Shown here piece after piece: positions 8,835 to 16,893 of a stretch of 64,000 bases of DNA (the first letter of the stretch is position 1; each line of letters starts with the position of its first letter). The translations under genes and the position numbers were made by a program. Under the pieces are notes generated by a model, which made no database searches, was not told where the DNA came from, and saw nothing but the letters and a program-made list of their open reading frames with translations. The stretch is from contig JANSYK010000003.1 in assembly GCA_024742485.1 (NCBI GenBank), positions 310,001-374,000 of the forward strand, read 5' to 3'. Origin of the DNA: Alphaproteobacteria bacterium (lineage in GTDB: Bacteria > Pseudomonadota > Alphaproteobacteria > Rhizobiales > Rhizobiaceae).

Positions 8835-8868
8835 GGGCCGGGGCAGGTGCTTCGGCCCTTTGCATTTT
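8835..8868 (+). terminator. Intrinsic terminator upstream of the riboswitch
   Basis: GGGCCG (8835-8840) pairs with CGGCCC (8853-8858), followed by TTTGCATTTT. It separates the SARP-like gene from the FMN riboswitch transcript. Confidence 0.65.
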
Positions 8869-8925
8869 GTCTGAAGTTGCGTTATCGGTGGCCATCACCG
8901 CGAGGCATGGTGCATCGCGGTGGTT

Positions 8926-9105
8926 CGTTCTCAGGGCGGGGTGCAATTCCCCACCGGCGGTAACGAACTTCGTTGGATATCCGGCCTCTTCGTGACTGGA
9001 TGTCCGACTGTTCGAAGCCCGCGAGCGCCCGACCCGCCTGGGTCGGGGTCAGCAGATTCGGTGTGAATCCGAAGCCGACGGTCATAGTCCGGATGGAAGA
9101 GAGCG
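8926..9105 (+). promoter_or_regulatory. FMN riboswitch (RFN element)
   Basis: All landmark segments of the RFN element are present in order: TCTCAGGGCGGGG with GCAATTCCCCACCGGCGGTA, then AGCCCGCGAGCG, then GGTCAGCAGATTCGGTGTGA with ATCCGAAGCCGACGGT, and finally ATAGTCCGGATGGAAGAGA. The variable arm between 8965 and 9010 can form its own hairpin. The element binds FMN and normally switches off riboflavin genes. Here it precedes a ten-helix transporter, which points to control of riboflavin import. Confidence 0.95.
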
Positions 9106-9158
9106 GGCACATTCAGAGGTCTCGGGTTGCAATCCCGTGCCGCTGATGTCGATGAATT

Positions 9159-9180
9159 CCGGCCATTCGGCCGGTTCGTT
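9159..9180 (+). terminator. Hairpin in the riboswitch expression platform
   Basis: CCGGCC (9159-9164) and GGCCGG (9169-9174) flank ATTC and are followed by TTCGTTT. The position between the aptamer and ribN fits a premature terminator, though the U-run is weak. Confidence 0.5.
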
Positions 9181-9225
9181 TCGTGCCTGTAAGCCCTGAT
9201 TCATATAGGTTCTTGAAAGGAACAG

Positions 9226-10137
9226 ATGATGAATCAGACCACGATTTTCTCACGCAGACCATTTGCGATCGCAAACCCGGCGGTGGAAGCCGCGTTCTAC
9301 ATGATTGCCGCGGGAGCGGCCTTTGCGCTCGTCAATGTCGCTGTTCAGGCCGCAACCATGCGCTTTGGCATGGCATCGTCCTCGGCAGCCTTCTGGCAGT
9401 ATTTTGTAGCGCTTCTGTGCGGCGTCCCCTGGATCATGCGGACCGGAATAGGGGTTCTGAGAACCGCCAATCCCGGAGTCCACCTCACACGTGTGGCATT
9501 CGCGGCAATCGGCGTCCAGTTCTGGGTGGCGGGTCTCGCAGTGGTGCCGATCTGGCAGGCCATTGCACTGGTCATGACATCGCCCTTCTTTGTTACCCTT
9601 GGTGCTGGCCTGTTGCTGGGCGAAAGGGTTGGGGCGGCGCGCTGGCTGGCCACCATTGCTGGATTTGCCGGTGGGATGATCATCCTCGCGCCCTGGTCGG
9701 ATGCCTTTTCCATGGCGACACTCTATCCGGTGGCTGCGGCAATCTTCTGGGCAGCAACGTCACTGATGACCAAACATCTGACGTCAAGTGAGTCGTCTGA
9801 AACGATCACGCTCTATCTCCTGCTTTTGCTGACACCCATCAATGCCGTGCTGGCCGCATCGACCGGAGGCTTCGCCGTTCCGGGATGGGCAGGATCCGCG
9901 TTGATCGCCTTTGCCGGCGTGATGTTGATGGTGGCGCAGTTCTTCATCGTTCGCGCCTATGCCAGTGCCGACGCCGCCTATGTGCAACCTTTTGACCATG
10001 TCAAACTGCCGCTGAACGTGCTGGCCGGCTGGGTCGTTTTCGGTTTCGTCCCCGGTGGCAATCTGTGGCTCGGTTCTCTCCTCATTGTCGGTGCATCGAT
10101 CTTCATCGCGCATCGCGAGGCGCGCAACAGACAATAG
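9226..10137 (+). CDS. ribN: Riboflavin importer, RibN-type DMT transporter
   Basis: The protein has 303 residues with about ten membrane helices in two EamA-like repeats. The second repeat ends in the usual PLNVLAGWVVFGFVPGGNLWLGSLLI. By fold alone it could be any drug/metabolite transporter. The FMN riboswitch directly upstream identifies it as the riboflavin importer described in rhizobia. It is located in the inner membrane. A good AAAGGA ribosome site precedes the ATGATG start. It should be expressed when intracellular FMN is low. It converges on rnhB 20 bp away. Confidence 0.85.
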   Translation: MMNQTTIFSRRPFAIANPAVEAAFYMIAAGAAFALVNVAVQAATMRFGMASSSAAFWQYFVALLCGVPWIMRTGIGVLRTANPGVHLTRVAFAAIGVQFWVAGLAVVPIWQAIALVMTSPFFVTLGAGLLLGERVGAARWLATIAGFAGGMIILAPWSDAFSMATLYPVAAAIFWAATSLMTKHLTSSESSETITLYLLLLLTPINAVLAASTGGFAVPGWAGSALIAFAGVMLMVAQFFIVRAYASADAAYVQPFDHVKLPLNVLAGWVVFGFVPGGNLWLGSLLIVGASIFIAHREARNRQ

Positions 10138-10157
10138 GCCAACGGTTGTCGAGCGTC

Positions 10158-10838
10158 CTATTTGACGTCCCGGCGCATGGGTCGAAAGCTCATGCGGTGA
10201 AGGGGGCAGGGGCCATGGTCGGCAATGGCCTGCCGATGGGCGGCCGTGCCGTAACCGGCATGTCTGTCGAATCCGTAGGCACTGAAACTGGCCGATGCGT
10301 GGGTCATCATTCGGTCACGCGTGACCTTTGCGACGATGGAGGCGGCGGCAATTGACAGCGACCGGCTGTCGCCCTTGATCACCGCCCGTGCCGGACAGCA
10401 AAGGGCTGGCGGGATATCCCGGCCGTCGACAAGCGCAAACTGCGGATGTCTGGGCAGGGCCGCCAATGCCCTGCGCATGGCATCGAGGCTGGCCTGGCGA
10501 ATATCCGAATGGTCGATATGCGCTGGCCCCGAGGTGGCAATGGACACATCGGCATGGGCCAGGATCAGTGCAAAAAGCGTGTCGCGTTTGGCTGCCGTCA
10601 GCTTCTTGGAATCATCGAGACCAGCCGGAATAGCGTGTCGGTCCAGGATGACAGCTGCCGCGACGACTGGTCCAGCGAGCGGCCCCCGTCCGGCCTCGTC
10701 CGTTCCGGCGACGAGGTGTTTTTCAACACCGGCCTCGATCTCCAGGCTGAAATCCGGTGCACTGCCGGACAGCGGAAAAAGACTGCTCTGATTGGAGTTT
10801 TTCGCCCCGGGGCGAGAATCGGATGGCGCGCGAGACAT
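10158..10838 (-). CDS. rnhB: Ribonuclease HII
   Basis: The protein has 226 residues. The active-site acids are visible in [14 protein letters not shown] (Asp47, Glu48), in VDGRD and in the [20 protein letters not shown] segment. The C-terminal [11 protein letters not shown] motif is also typical. It nicks RNA in RNA-DNA hybrids and at single ribonucleotides. The frame is open a further 77 codons upstream, but that part has no similarity to the family and runs into the hairpins and the intergenic repeat. MSRAPSD (start 10838) is therefore chosen. Confidence 0.93.
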   Translation of the reverse strand: MSRAPSDSRPGAKNSNQSSLFPLSGSAPDFSLEIEAGVEKHLVAGTDEAGRGPLAGPVVAAAVILDRHAIPAGLDDSKKLTAAKRDTLFALILAHADVSIATSGPAHIDHSDIRQASLDAMRRALAALPRHPQFALVDGRDIPPALCCPARAVIKGDSRSLSIAAASIVAKVTRDRMMTHASASFSAYGFDRHAGYGTAAHRQAIADHGPCPLHRMSFRPMRRDVK

Positions 10839-10940
10839 GGTCGGCAAATTCGCACGACCACCCGATTCTCTGCAAGTCCCTCCTTGAAACACAATCCGAA
10901 TCGGTCGGGGAACCGAAACGGCCTGCGTCTCAATTTCCGA

Positions 10941-11031
10941 CATCCGAATGTTGCGGCAATTCGGATGCCGGAAGCGGCGTGCGGAGGGAGCCGCCGTCAC
11001 GGTTGCAGGTCGGGGAAAACAACCGTGACGG
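10941..11031. other. Two strong inverted repeats upstream of rnhB
   Basis: CATCCGAAT/ATTCGGATG (10941-10949, 10959-10967) is a 9-bp stem. CCGTCACGGTTG/CAACCGTGACGG (10994-11005, 11020-11031) is a perfect 12-bp stem with a 14-base loop. They fill the gap between rnhB and repeat copy 2. No T-run is apparent on either strand. Confidence 0.6.
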
Positions 11032-11038
11032 ATTTGCC

Positions 11039-11141
11039 AGTGCAATTCAGGTTTTGACGGAATCGGCAAGACCTGAATGCATCAACAAAATCAAAGGCCG
11101 GCACCGTTGTCCCGTTTCTGACAAAACGGGAAACGGTCTAA
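11039..11141 (+). repeat. Intergenic repeat, copy 2
   Basis: This is the best-preserved copy. Stem 1 is AGGTTTTG with CAAGACCT (one mismatch relative to copy 1). Stem 2 is CCCGTTT/AAACGGG around CTGACA. The right end GGTCTA supplies the TAG stop codon of the minus-strand radical SAM gene. Confidence 0.85.
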
Positions 11142-12295
11142 AGGAGGTTGAGTTGCACCCCCGTACCCACCGGTGGCGTGAACAGATCGCTGCGCAAGGC
11201 GCGCCATTTGCTGTCCAGCCCAAGCCGTTTTGAAGTGATCTCGAAACGCCGGGCCAATTGCCAGGCATAGGGTCCGCCGCCCTTCATGCGTTTGTTGAAC
11301 TCGGCATCGTAATCCTTGCCACCGCGCATGGATCGGATCAGCGACATGACATGACGATAGCGGTCCGGATAATGGCGCAGCAGCCAGTCCCTGAAGATCG
11401 GACTGACCTCCAGCGGCAATCGGAGCAGGATATAGCTGGCGGTGCAGGCGCCAGCCGCCTTGGCCGAGTCAAGAATGCGCTCGATCTCATGGTCGTTCAG
11501 TCCCGGAATGATTGGAGACGCCATGACTGCAACCGGAATGCCTGCCTCCGACAGGCTGCGCATTGCTTCAAGCCGCCGCGGCGGTGTCGAGGCCCGCGGT
11601 TCCATGGTCCGTGCCAGTTTTCGATCCAGCGTGGTGACCGACAGCGCGACTTTGACGAGGCCCTTTTCCGCCATCTGTTGCAGGATGTCGATGTCACGCA
11701 GAATGAGTGAAGACTTTGTCACGATCCCGACAGGATGATTGCAGGCATTGAGGACTTCCAGGATCTGCCGCGTGATACGCCACTTCTTCTCGATCGGCTG
11801 ATAGGGGTCCGTATTGGTGCCGATGGCGATGACCCGCGGCTGATAGCCGGGTTTCGACAATTCCCTTTCTAGCAATTTGGCTGCATCCGGCTTGGCGAAC
11901 AAACGTGCTTCGAAATCGAGCCCTGCCGACAATCCCATGAAGGCGTGAGTGGGCCGGGCAAAACAGTAGACACATCCGTGTTCGCATCCGCGATAGGCGT
12001 TGATCGAACGATCGAAGGAGAGGTCCGGCGAACTGTTGCGGGTGATGATCGTCCGTGGTTTCTCCACCTGGACTTCCGTTTTGAAAACCGGAAGGTCCTC
12101 GAGACTTTCCCAGCCGTCATCGAAGACATGTCGTGTCCTGGCTTCGAAACGCCCGGTCGGATTGAGGCCAGCGCCGCGGCCGCGCCGTTTCCCGGTGGCC
12201 ACACGCATGCCTGAACGCGCCACCAGTGCGTTGGCGATGTCGGCCCTGTTTGAAGGGGCAAGGGCTGTCTGCTTGAAATGATCCAACTCGTTCAT
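11138..12295 (-). CDS. PA0069-family radical SAM protein (SplB-like)
   Basis: The protein has 385 residues. The 4Fe-4S cluster motif CEHGCVYC lies near residue 104-111, just after INAYRG. Sequence such as FEARLFAKPDAA and IGTNTDPYQPIEK is characteristic of the PA0069 group, distant relatives of spore photoproduct lyase. The reaction is not established. The start has a GGGAG site. A GTTC-N7-GTTC SOS box lies 43 bp upstream, so induction by DNA damage is likely. The stop codon lies inside repeat copy 2. It may act in DNA or nucleotide repair, which is inference. Confidence 0.88.
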   Translation of the reverse strand: MNELDHFKQTALAPSNRADIANALVARSGMRVATGKRRGRGAGLNPTGRFEARTRHVFDDGWESLEDLPVFKTEVQVEKPRTIITRNSSPDLSFDRSINAYRGCEHGCVYCFARPTHAFMGLSAGLDFEARLFAKPDAAKLLERELSKPGYQPRVIAIGTNTDPYQPIEKKWRITRQILEVLNACNHPVGIVTKSSLILRDIDILQQMAEKGLVKVALSVTTLDRKLARTMEPRASTPPRRLEAMRSLSEAGIPVAVMASPIIPGLNDHEIERILDSAKAAGACTASYILLRLPLEVSPIFRDWLLRHYPDRYRHVMSLIRSMRGGKDYDAEFNKRMKGGGPYAWQLARRFEITSKRLGLDSKWRALRSDLFTPPVGTGVQLNLL

Positions 12296-12337
12296 GATCG
12301 CTCCCGTATTGTGAATATATTCCTAACAAGACAATGA

Positions 12338-12352
12338 GAACATATCAAGAAC
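12338..12352 (-). promoter_or_regulatory. SOS (LexA) box of the alphaproteobacterial type
   Basis: On the minus strand the sequence is GTTCTTGATATGTTC, an exact GTTC-N7-GTTC, which is the LexA target of alphaproteobacteria. It lies upstream of the radical SAM gene in reading direction, in an AT-rich promoter-like region. Confidence 0.75.
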
Positions 12353-12401
12353 AAATATAGGAATTTCTGCGTGTGTTGAAAGGCTTTTGGAACACTCGGG
12401 A

Positions 12402-12495
12402 ATAGACGGATGCGGCAAATCCTGAATGCATCAATGAAATCAACGGCCAACACCGTTGTCGCGTTTCAGGGGAATCGTGAAATGATCTCGATCGG
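12402..12495 (+). repeat. Intergenic repeat, copy 4 (diverged)
   Basis: It shares GGCAAATCCTGAATGCATCA, CCAACACCGTTGTC and GTGAAATGATCTCGATCGG with copy 1 but has lost the first arm of stem 1. It lies downstream of moaB. The rest of the 12296-12584 gap holds the SOS box and no gene. Confidence 0.75.
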
Positions 12496-12584
12496 CGTCA
12501 TTTAACCCTGACGCGCAGAAGGCCTGCACGTCGCGGACAATCGGCCAAACGAAGGGGCAGCAAACCGAATCAGGATTGTCGTTT

Positions 12585-13130
12585 TCAGTTGCCGCGTTTG
12601 AGATGCTCATCCAGACGCGGCATGATTTCAATGAAATTGCACGGCATGTGGCGATAGTCGAGCTGTGCCTTCAGGATGCCGTCCCAGGCATCCTTGCAAG
12701 CACCAGGCGAACCCGGAAGGACAAACACATAGGTCGCATTGATCACACCGCCCGTGGCGCGGGACTGGATCGTCGAGGTGCCGATCTTGTCATAGGAAAT
12801 CCGGTGGAACACTTCCGAAAAGCCGTCCATCTGCTTGTCGAACAGTGGCTGAATGGCTTCCGGCGTAACGTCGCGCCCCGTAAAGCCTGTTCCACCGGTG
12901 GTGATGATCGCGTCAATCTCCGCGTCATCCGCCCAGCCCTGAACCCTGGCTGCAATCAGTGGGCCGTCATCCGTCACGATTTCGCGCGCCGCCAGAACGT
13001 GACCGGCCTCTTCAATGCGATCTGCCAGAGTGGCGCCAGATTTGTCGTCTTCGAGACTGCGGCTGTCGGACACCGTCAGCACCGCAATGCGGATCGGTAT
13101 GAAGGGGCGGGTCTCGTCAATTCGGTTCAT
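12585..13130 (-). CDS. moaB: Molybdenum cofactor biosynthesis protein MoaB
   Basis: The protein has 181 residues. It is a MoaB/Mog fold protein with the molybdopterin-binding signature TTGGTGFTGRDVTPEAI near residue 77-93, and VLTVSDSRS at the start. It adenylylates or binds molybdopterin in cofactor assembly. Other moa genes are not in the window. It lies 30 bp downstream of ispE on the same strand, so they may be co-transcribed. Confidence 0.93.
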   Translation of the reverse strand: MNRIDETRPFIPIRIAVLTVSDSRSLEDDKSGATLADRIEEAGHVLAAREIVTDDGPLIAARVQGWADDAEIDAIITTGGTGFTGRDVTPEAIQPLFDKQMDGFSEVFHRISYDKIGTSTIQSRATGGVINATYVFVLPGSPGACKDAWDGILKAQLDYRHMPCNFIEIMPRLDEHLKRGN

Positions 13131-13160
13131 GGGCTCACCTCGTGGTTCGACAACCAGGTT

Positions 13161-14024
13161 TCAATCCGCTTTCGTCGTGCAGGCTTCAACATACCATGCC
13201 GGATGCAGGGCGCGGAGAGAACCGGCCGCGCTGCTGGCTGCGTTCCGGTCCGGATAAACTCCAAAGCAGGTCGCGCCCGATCCGGACATGCGGGTCAACA
13301 GGGCACCGGTTTTCGAGAGCGTGCCGATAACGTCGGTCACAACCGGCGCAATGGATGCAGCCGGTGCCTGCAGATCATTGCGCAACTGCTGCAGTTCGCG
13401 GGCCAATGCATCGGTGGAGCGGGCCTGCGGGACGGTCATGGACGGATTGTCCTTGCGCTGCAATTGGCCGAAAACTTCCGGCGTGGAGATCGCAACACGC
13501 GGATTGACCAGCACCATTGAGAGGGCGGGGAGCGTTGTCAGCCGTGTCACTTTCTCGCCGATACCCGATGCGACGAGCGGTTGGGACATCAGACACATCG
13601 GCACATCCGCACCCAGTTCCAATGCCAAGTCGGCGAAGGGAAGTGATGTCTCGGAGAGGTTCCAGAAACGCAACAAACCGCGCAGGCAGGCGGCAGCGTC
13701 GGCGGAGCCTCCGCCAAGCCCGGCCGCAACCGGCAGGTTCTTTTCGAGATGGATCGCCACGGGCGGAATCTCGATTCCCATTGACATGGCGGCATCGCGC
13801 AGTTTGTCGCGGGCCCTCAGAACAAGATTGTCTGCGGTCAGATCACCAGCAAATGGACCGGACTGCGAAAAGCGCCAGTCCTGATCCGGAGAAAACGACA
13901 GTTGGTCTCCAAGATCGGCAAACGTCACCAGACTTTCGATCAGATGATACCCATCCTCACGCTGCCCGGTCACATGCAGCGCCAGATTGATCTTGGCGCG
14001 TGCGGTCTCCAGAATGTACGCCAT
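13161..14024 (-). CDS. ispE: 4-diphosphocytidyl-2-C-methyl-D-erythritol kinase
   Basis: The protein has 287 residues and is a GHMP kinase. It shows ARAKINLALHV with the catalytic-region Lys, the ATP loop PVAAGLGGGSADAAA near residue 93-107, and the C-terminal RMSGSGATCFGV. It phosphorylates CDP-methylerythritol in the MEP isoprenoid pathway in the cytosol. This pathway feeds ispB and ubiA, both also in the window. The stop codon of the TPR-LysM gene is 7 bp upstream, so they form one unit. Confidence 0.95.
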   Translation of the reverse strand: MAYILETARAKINLALHVTGQREDGYHLIESLVTFADLGDQLSFSPDQDWRFSQSGPFAGDLTADNLVLRARDKLRDAAMSMGIEIPPVAIHLEKNLPVAAGLGGGSADAAACLRGLLRFWNLSETSLPFADLALELGADVPMCLMSQPLVASGIGEKVTRLTTLPALSMVLVNPRVAISTPEVFGQLQRKDNPSMTVPQARSTDALARELQQLRNDLQAPAASIAPVVTDVIGTLSKTGALLTRMSGSGATCFGVYPDRNAASSAAGSLRALHPAWYVEACTTKAD

Positions 14025-14030
14025 GGCGTC

Positions 14031-16019
14031 TCAGGGCAGCTTGATGATCTGTCCCGGATGAATGAGATCGGCATCGCCTTTCAGGGAAGGGTTCGCCCGC
14101 AGAATATCAGGATAGAGATTGCCGTCGCCAAGAACCTCCGCGGCAATCATCCAGAGCGTCTGGCCAGGCTTGACCTTGTAGCTGGCCTTCACCGCATCGG
14201 GTGTCTGTTTCAGGTCGCTCTTCTTGCCGCCATTGGCGGGTTTTTCAATGCGCTTGCTTTCGTCATCGGACGATTTTGCCGCCGACGGGACCGGGTCTGA
14301 AATATCGGGCAGGCCCTGATCGAGCTTCTGCTTGATCTTCGGAACCTCCGCAAGCTCAGGTTCCATGGTCAGCGACCTTTCCCACTGAAAACGTGCCTCA
14401 AGCCGGCGTCCGGCCCGCCAATAGGCATCACCCAGATGATCATTGATCGTCGGATCCCCGGGGCGAAGTTCCACGGCCCGCTCAAGTTCCCTTACCGCAT
14501 TGTCATAGTCGCCGAGCCGGTAATAGGCCCATCCGAGCGAATCGACCACATATCCGTCATTCGGGCGCAGCCGAACGGCTTCACGGATCAGGTCCATGCC
14601 CTCATCAAGATTGATATTCATGTCAATCCAGGAATAGCCCAGATAATTCATCACCCGTGGCTGATTGGGGAACAACTCCAGCGCGCGCTCAAAATTCGGC
14701 TCTGCCTTGGGCCATTCCTTCAGCCGCTCATACGCGATGCCGCGCTGAAAAAAGATGTTCCAATGGGACCGATTCGGCAGAACACCGATGGCCTTGACCG
14801 CCAGATCGTAATTGTCCGCCATCTCGCGATAGGCCTTGGCATCCGACAGCACACTGCCATAGGCAAGATAGGAGCGCATATCCTGCGGATCCTGATCGAT
14901 CAGGTTCTTCAGATGCTTCTTGGCTTCTTCGGTCTTGCCGAGATCGGCCAGGTTGAGCCCAAGCTGCAGTTCCGATACCCGGTGCATGACTGAGTCTTCC
15001 GGGACCTGCCGATAGATTTCGATCGCTTCCTCGGGCTTGCCGAGATTCTCCGCAAGGCTGCCAAGCATCACCAGTGTCGCCGCATTGTTCGGATCAAGCG
15101 AGTGAGCGAAATTCAGATACAGCGATACGAAGTCCTCAGCGCCGCTCCTGTTGAGCGCACTGCCGACCGTAAAGAGAACGGCTGATGCGCCTTCGGCTGC
15201 ATTGCGGATGTCGGCATTCGGCGGATCTCCGGCATCGACCCTTTCACGCAGGGCCTTGAGCGGTGCATAGCCCGTCGAAAACGCCGCGCCGGTGGCAATG
15301 GCATCCAGCGCCTTTTGTTTGTTGCCGGCACGCGATTCCATACCGGCCAGCGCCATTGCCGCCCGTATATAGGTATCAGGTGCCGTATTGGCTCCGTTTT
15401 GATCGGTGATAACCGCTGTGTAAAGGCGCCGTGCCGTATCGATATTACCGCTGGCCTCTTCAACCGCCGCCTTGTGAAAGCTCTTGAATATTCCGTACCA
15501 GGCAGGGCCTTGCAAATTGTCGATTGTCGTCCGTGCCATTTCAGGCTTGTTGTCGCCGTGATAGGCCCAGGCTCTCAAGAGGCCGTAGACCATCCGCTCG
15601 AGATCATTGACGCCGGCATAGTCGAGCAGGTTCTCGGCGCGGGTATATTCCCGCTGCCGGATTGCATCGATCCCAAGCGCCAGGCGCGATACATTTTCCA
15701 GAATCGGATCGCCCTTGAGCTCATTGGCAATGGCGATACCCTCATCGAAATCGCCATTGTTGAACAACAGCACCATCAGCCGTTGCTTGATATCGGTATT
15801 GGTCGGCTCAAGCCTGAGTGCCTTCTGGTACAATTCGATTGCCGTATCCAGATCGCGGTCAGCCTCGGCGGTGCGGCCCGCCAGAACTGCGCCGGCGAAG
15901 CTGCGCGTCAAATCGACATTGAAAACGTCATCATCTGTCTTCTGGGCCGCGGCGGGAGCAGCAAGAAATGCGGTCACGGCGCAAACGCTCGCGATCATGA
16001 GGAGTTTTGTTGGCCGCAT
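14031..16019 (-). CDS. Exported TPR-repeat protein with C-terminal LysM
   Basis: The protein has 662 residues. MRPTKLLMIASVCAV and the AAPAAAQ cleavage site form a clear signal peptide. The next ~500 residues are TPR repeats (for example AELDRAIELY-like units and PRVMNYLGYSWIDMN). The tail contains YKVKPGQTLWMIAAEVLG, a LysM peptidoglycan-binding domain. Such proteins are periplasmic or outer-membrane-associated scaffolds; the partner is unknown. The frame is open 18 codons further upstream, but start 16019 gives the signal peptide at the N-terminus. A short strongly initiated frame lies just before it. Confidence 0.85.
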   Translation of the reverse strand: MRPTKLLMIASVCAVTAFLAAPAAAQKTDDDVFNVDLTRSFAGAVLAGRTAEADRDLDTAIELYQKALRLEPTNTDIKQRLMVLLFNNGDFDEGIAIANELKGDPILENVSRLALGIDAIRQREYTRAENLLDYAGVNDLERMVYGLLRAWAYHGDNKPEMARTTIDNLQGPAWYGIFKSFHKAAVEEASGNIDTARRLYTAVITDQNGANTAPDTYIRAAMALAGMESRAGNKQKALDAIATGAAFSTGYAPLKALRERVDAGDPPNADIRNAAEGASAVLFTVGSALNRSGAEDFVSLYLNFAHSLDPNNAATLVMLGSLAENLGKPEEAIEIYRQVPEDSVMHRVSELQLGLNLADLGKTEEAKKHLKNLIDQDPQDMRSYLAYGSVLSDAKAYREMADNYDLAVKAIGVLPNRSHWNIFFQRGIAYERLKEWPKAEPNFERALELFPNQPRVMNYLGYSWIDMNINLDEGMDLIREAVRLRPNDGYVVDSLGWAYYRLGDYDNAVRELERAVELRPGDPTINDHLGDAYWRAGRRLEARFQWERSLTMEPELAEVPKIKQKLDQGLPDISDPVPSAAKSSDDESKRIEKPANGGKKSDLKQTPDAVKASYKVKPGQTLWMIAAEVLGDGNLYPDILRANPSLKGDADLIHPGQIIKLP

Positions 16020-16069
16020 TTTGATGGTTTCCCGCGTTTCTGAATATGATTCCGAAGCCATAATATGGG

Positions 16070-16108
16070 TCAAAGCATGGCTTTTTTCAGCCCCAACGGC
16101 AAGCTCAC
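16070..16108 (-). CDS. Possible 12-residue leader peptide
   Basis: GGAGGTGA, fully complementary to the 16S rRNA 3' end, lies 7 bases before a GTG that opens the frame MSLPLGLKKAML and stops at TGA. It ends 50 bases before the TPR-LysM start on the same strand. The strong ribosome site is what supports it; there is no homology. The rest of the 16020-16291 gap shows no other gene. Confidence 0.35.
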   Translation of the reverse strand: MSLPLGLKKAML

Positions 16109-16291
16109 AAAGAAATCACCTCCGATTAGGCGAATGATGGCATTGCACAAAGTGTTTTTATCCTGACCAGCGCTTGAACACAACGAACATCCGCGTCGGA
16201 TGAAGCTGCTTTTGTGCCTGTGCCGTTGCATGGGCTTGGGACTCGAAATCTGTCTTGTTCCGGGTGTTTGCGATTGTGGGCGCAACCGGGA

Positions 16292-16795
16292 TTACAGTTC
16301 CACCAACCGGGCCGGCACCGGCGTTGATTGAACGATGGACGAATTGGTGGCGCCGAATGGCACGATCCGGTCAATCACGGCTTCCATCTCGGCCACATCG
16401 CGGACATGAGCCCTGGCGACAAAGCAATCCTCCCCGGACACCCGATCGCAGTTGACGATCTGGGGCGTCTCGCGGATCGCGTCGATCATGTTCTGCATCT
16501 CGCCGGGCAAAGGTCGCGCACGGATCAGCAGCGTCAGGCCGTAACCCAGGCACGCCGGATCAATCACTGCGCTGTACCCTATGACGATGCCGACATCCTC
16601 AAGCCGCCGAATTCGATCGGCCACACTGGGCGCGGACAGGCCGATCCTGCGAGCCAGTTCGGCTGTGGTGATCCGTGCATCAAGGCTCAATTCTCGAACA
16701 ATGGCGGCGTCCAGCGCATCGAGTTTGCTTTTTTCATTCTGAGGGTGAATATCTGATTTAGCCTTTGTTTGATGGATATTTTCTGAATTTTGCAT
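16292..16795 (-). CDS. Lrp/AsnC-family transcriptional regulator
   Basis: The protein has 167 residues. A polar N-terminal extension of ~20 residues precedes the AsnC-type helix-turn-helix (LDALDAAIVRELSLDAR, then TAELARRIGLSAPSVADRI) and the RAM ligand-binding domain (about residues 85-160). Such regulators sense amino acids as effectors and often control a divergently placed exporter. That is the arrangement here with the RhtA-like gene, so it is probably the local activator or repressor of that exporter. Confidence 0.9.
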   Translation of the reverse strand: MQNSENIHQTKAKSDIHPQNEKSKLDALDAAIVRELSLDARITTAELARRIGLSAPSVADRIRRLEDVGIVIGYSAVIDPACLGYGLTLLIRARPLPGEMQNMIDAIRETPQIVNCDRVSGEDCFVARAHVRDVAEMEAVIDRIVPFGATNSSIVQSTPVPARLVEL

Positions 16796-16863
16796 ACCTG
16801 GTGCCCATGTCTTCTGGTGATATTGCCTTGTATTCTCTAGGGATGGAAAATCAAGATCAATAT

Positions 16864-16881
16864 GTTAGGACGCACCCTAAC
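16864..16881. promoter_or_regulatory. Inverted repeat in the lrp-rhtA intergenic region
   Basis: GTTAGG-N6-CCTAAC is a perfect 6-bp dyad, 13 bp before the chosen start of the exporter. It is a candidate operator for the adjacent AsnC-type regulator. Confidence 0.35.
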
Positions 16882-16893
16882 CGGGCGGAAAAC

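Noticed and set aside
10839-11069. N-terminal extension of rnhB by 77 residues
   Set aside because: The added part has no family similarity and is made of hairpin and repeat sequence.
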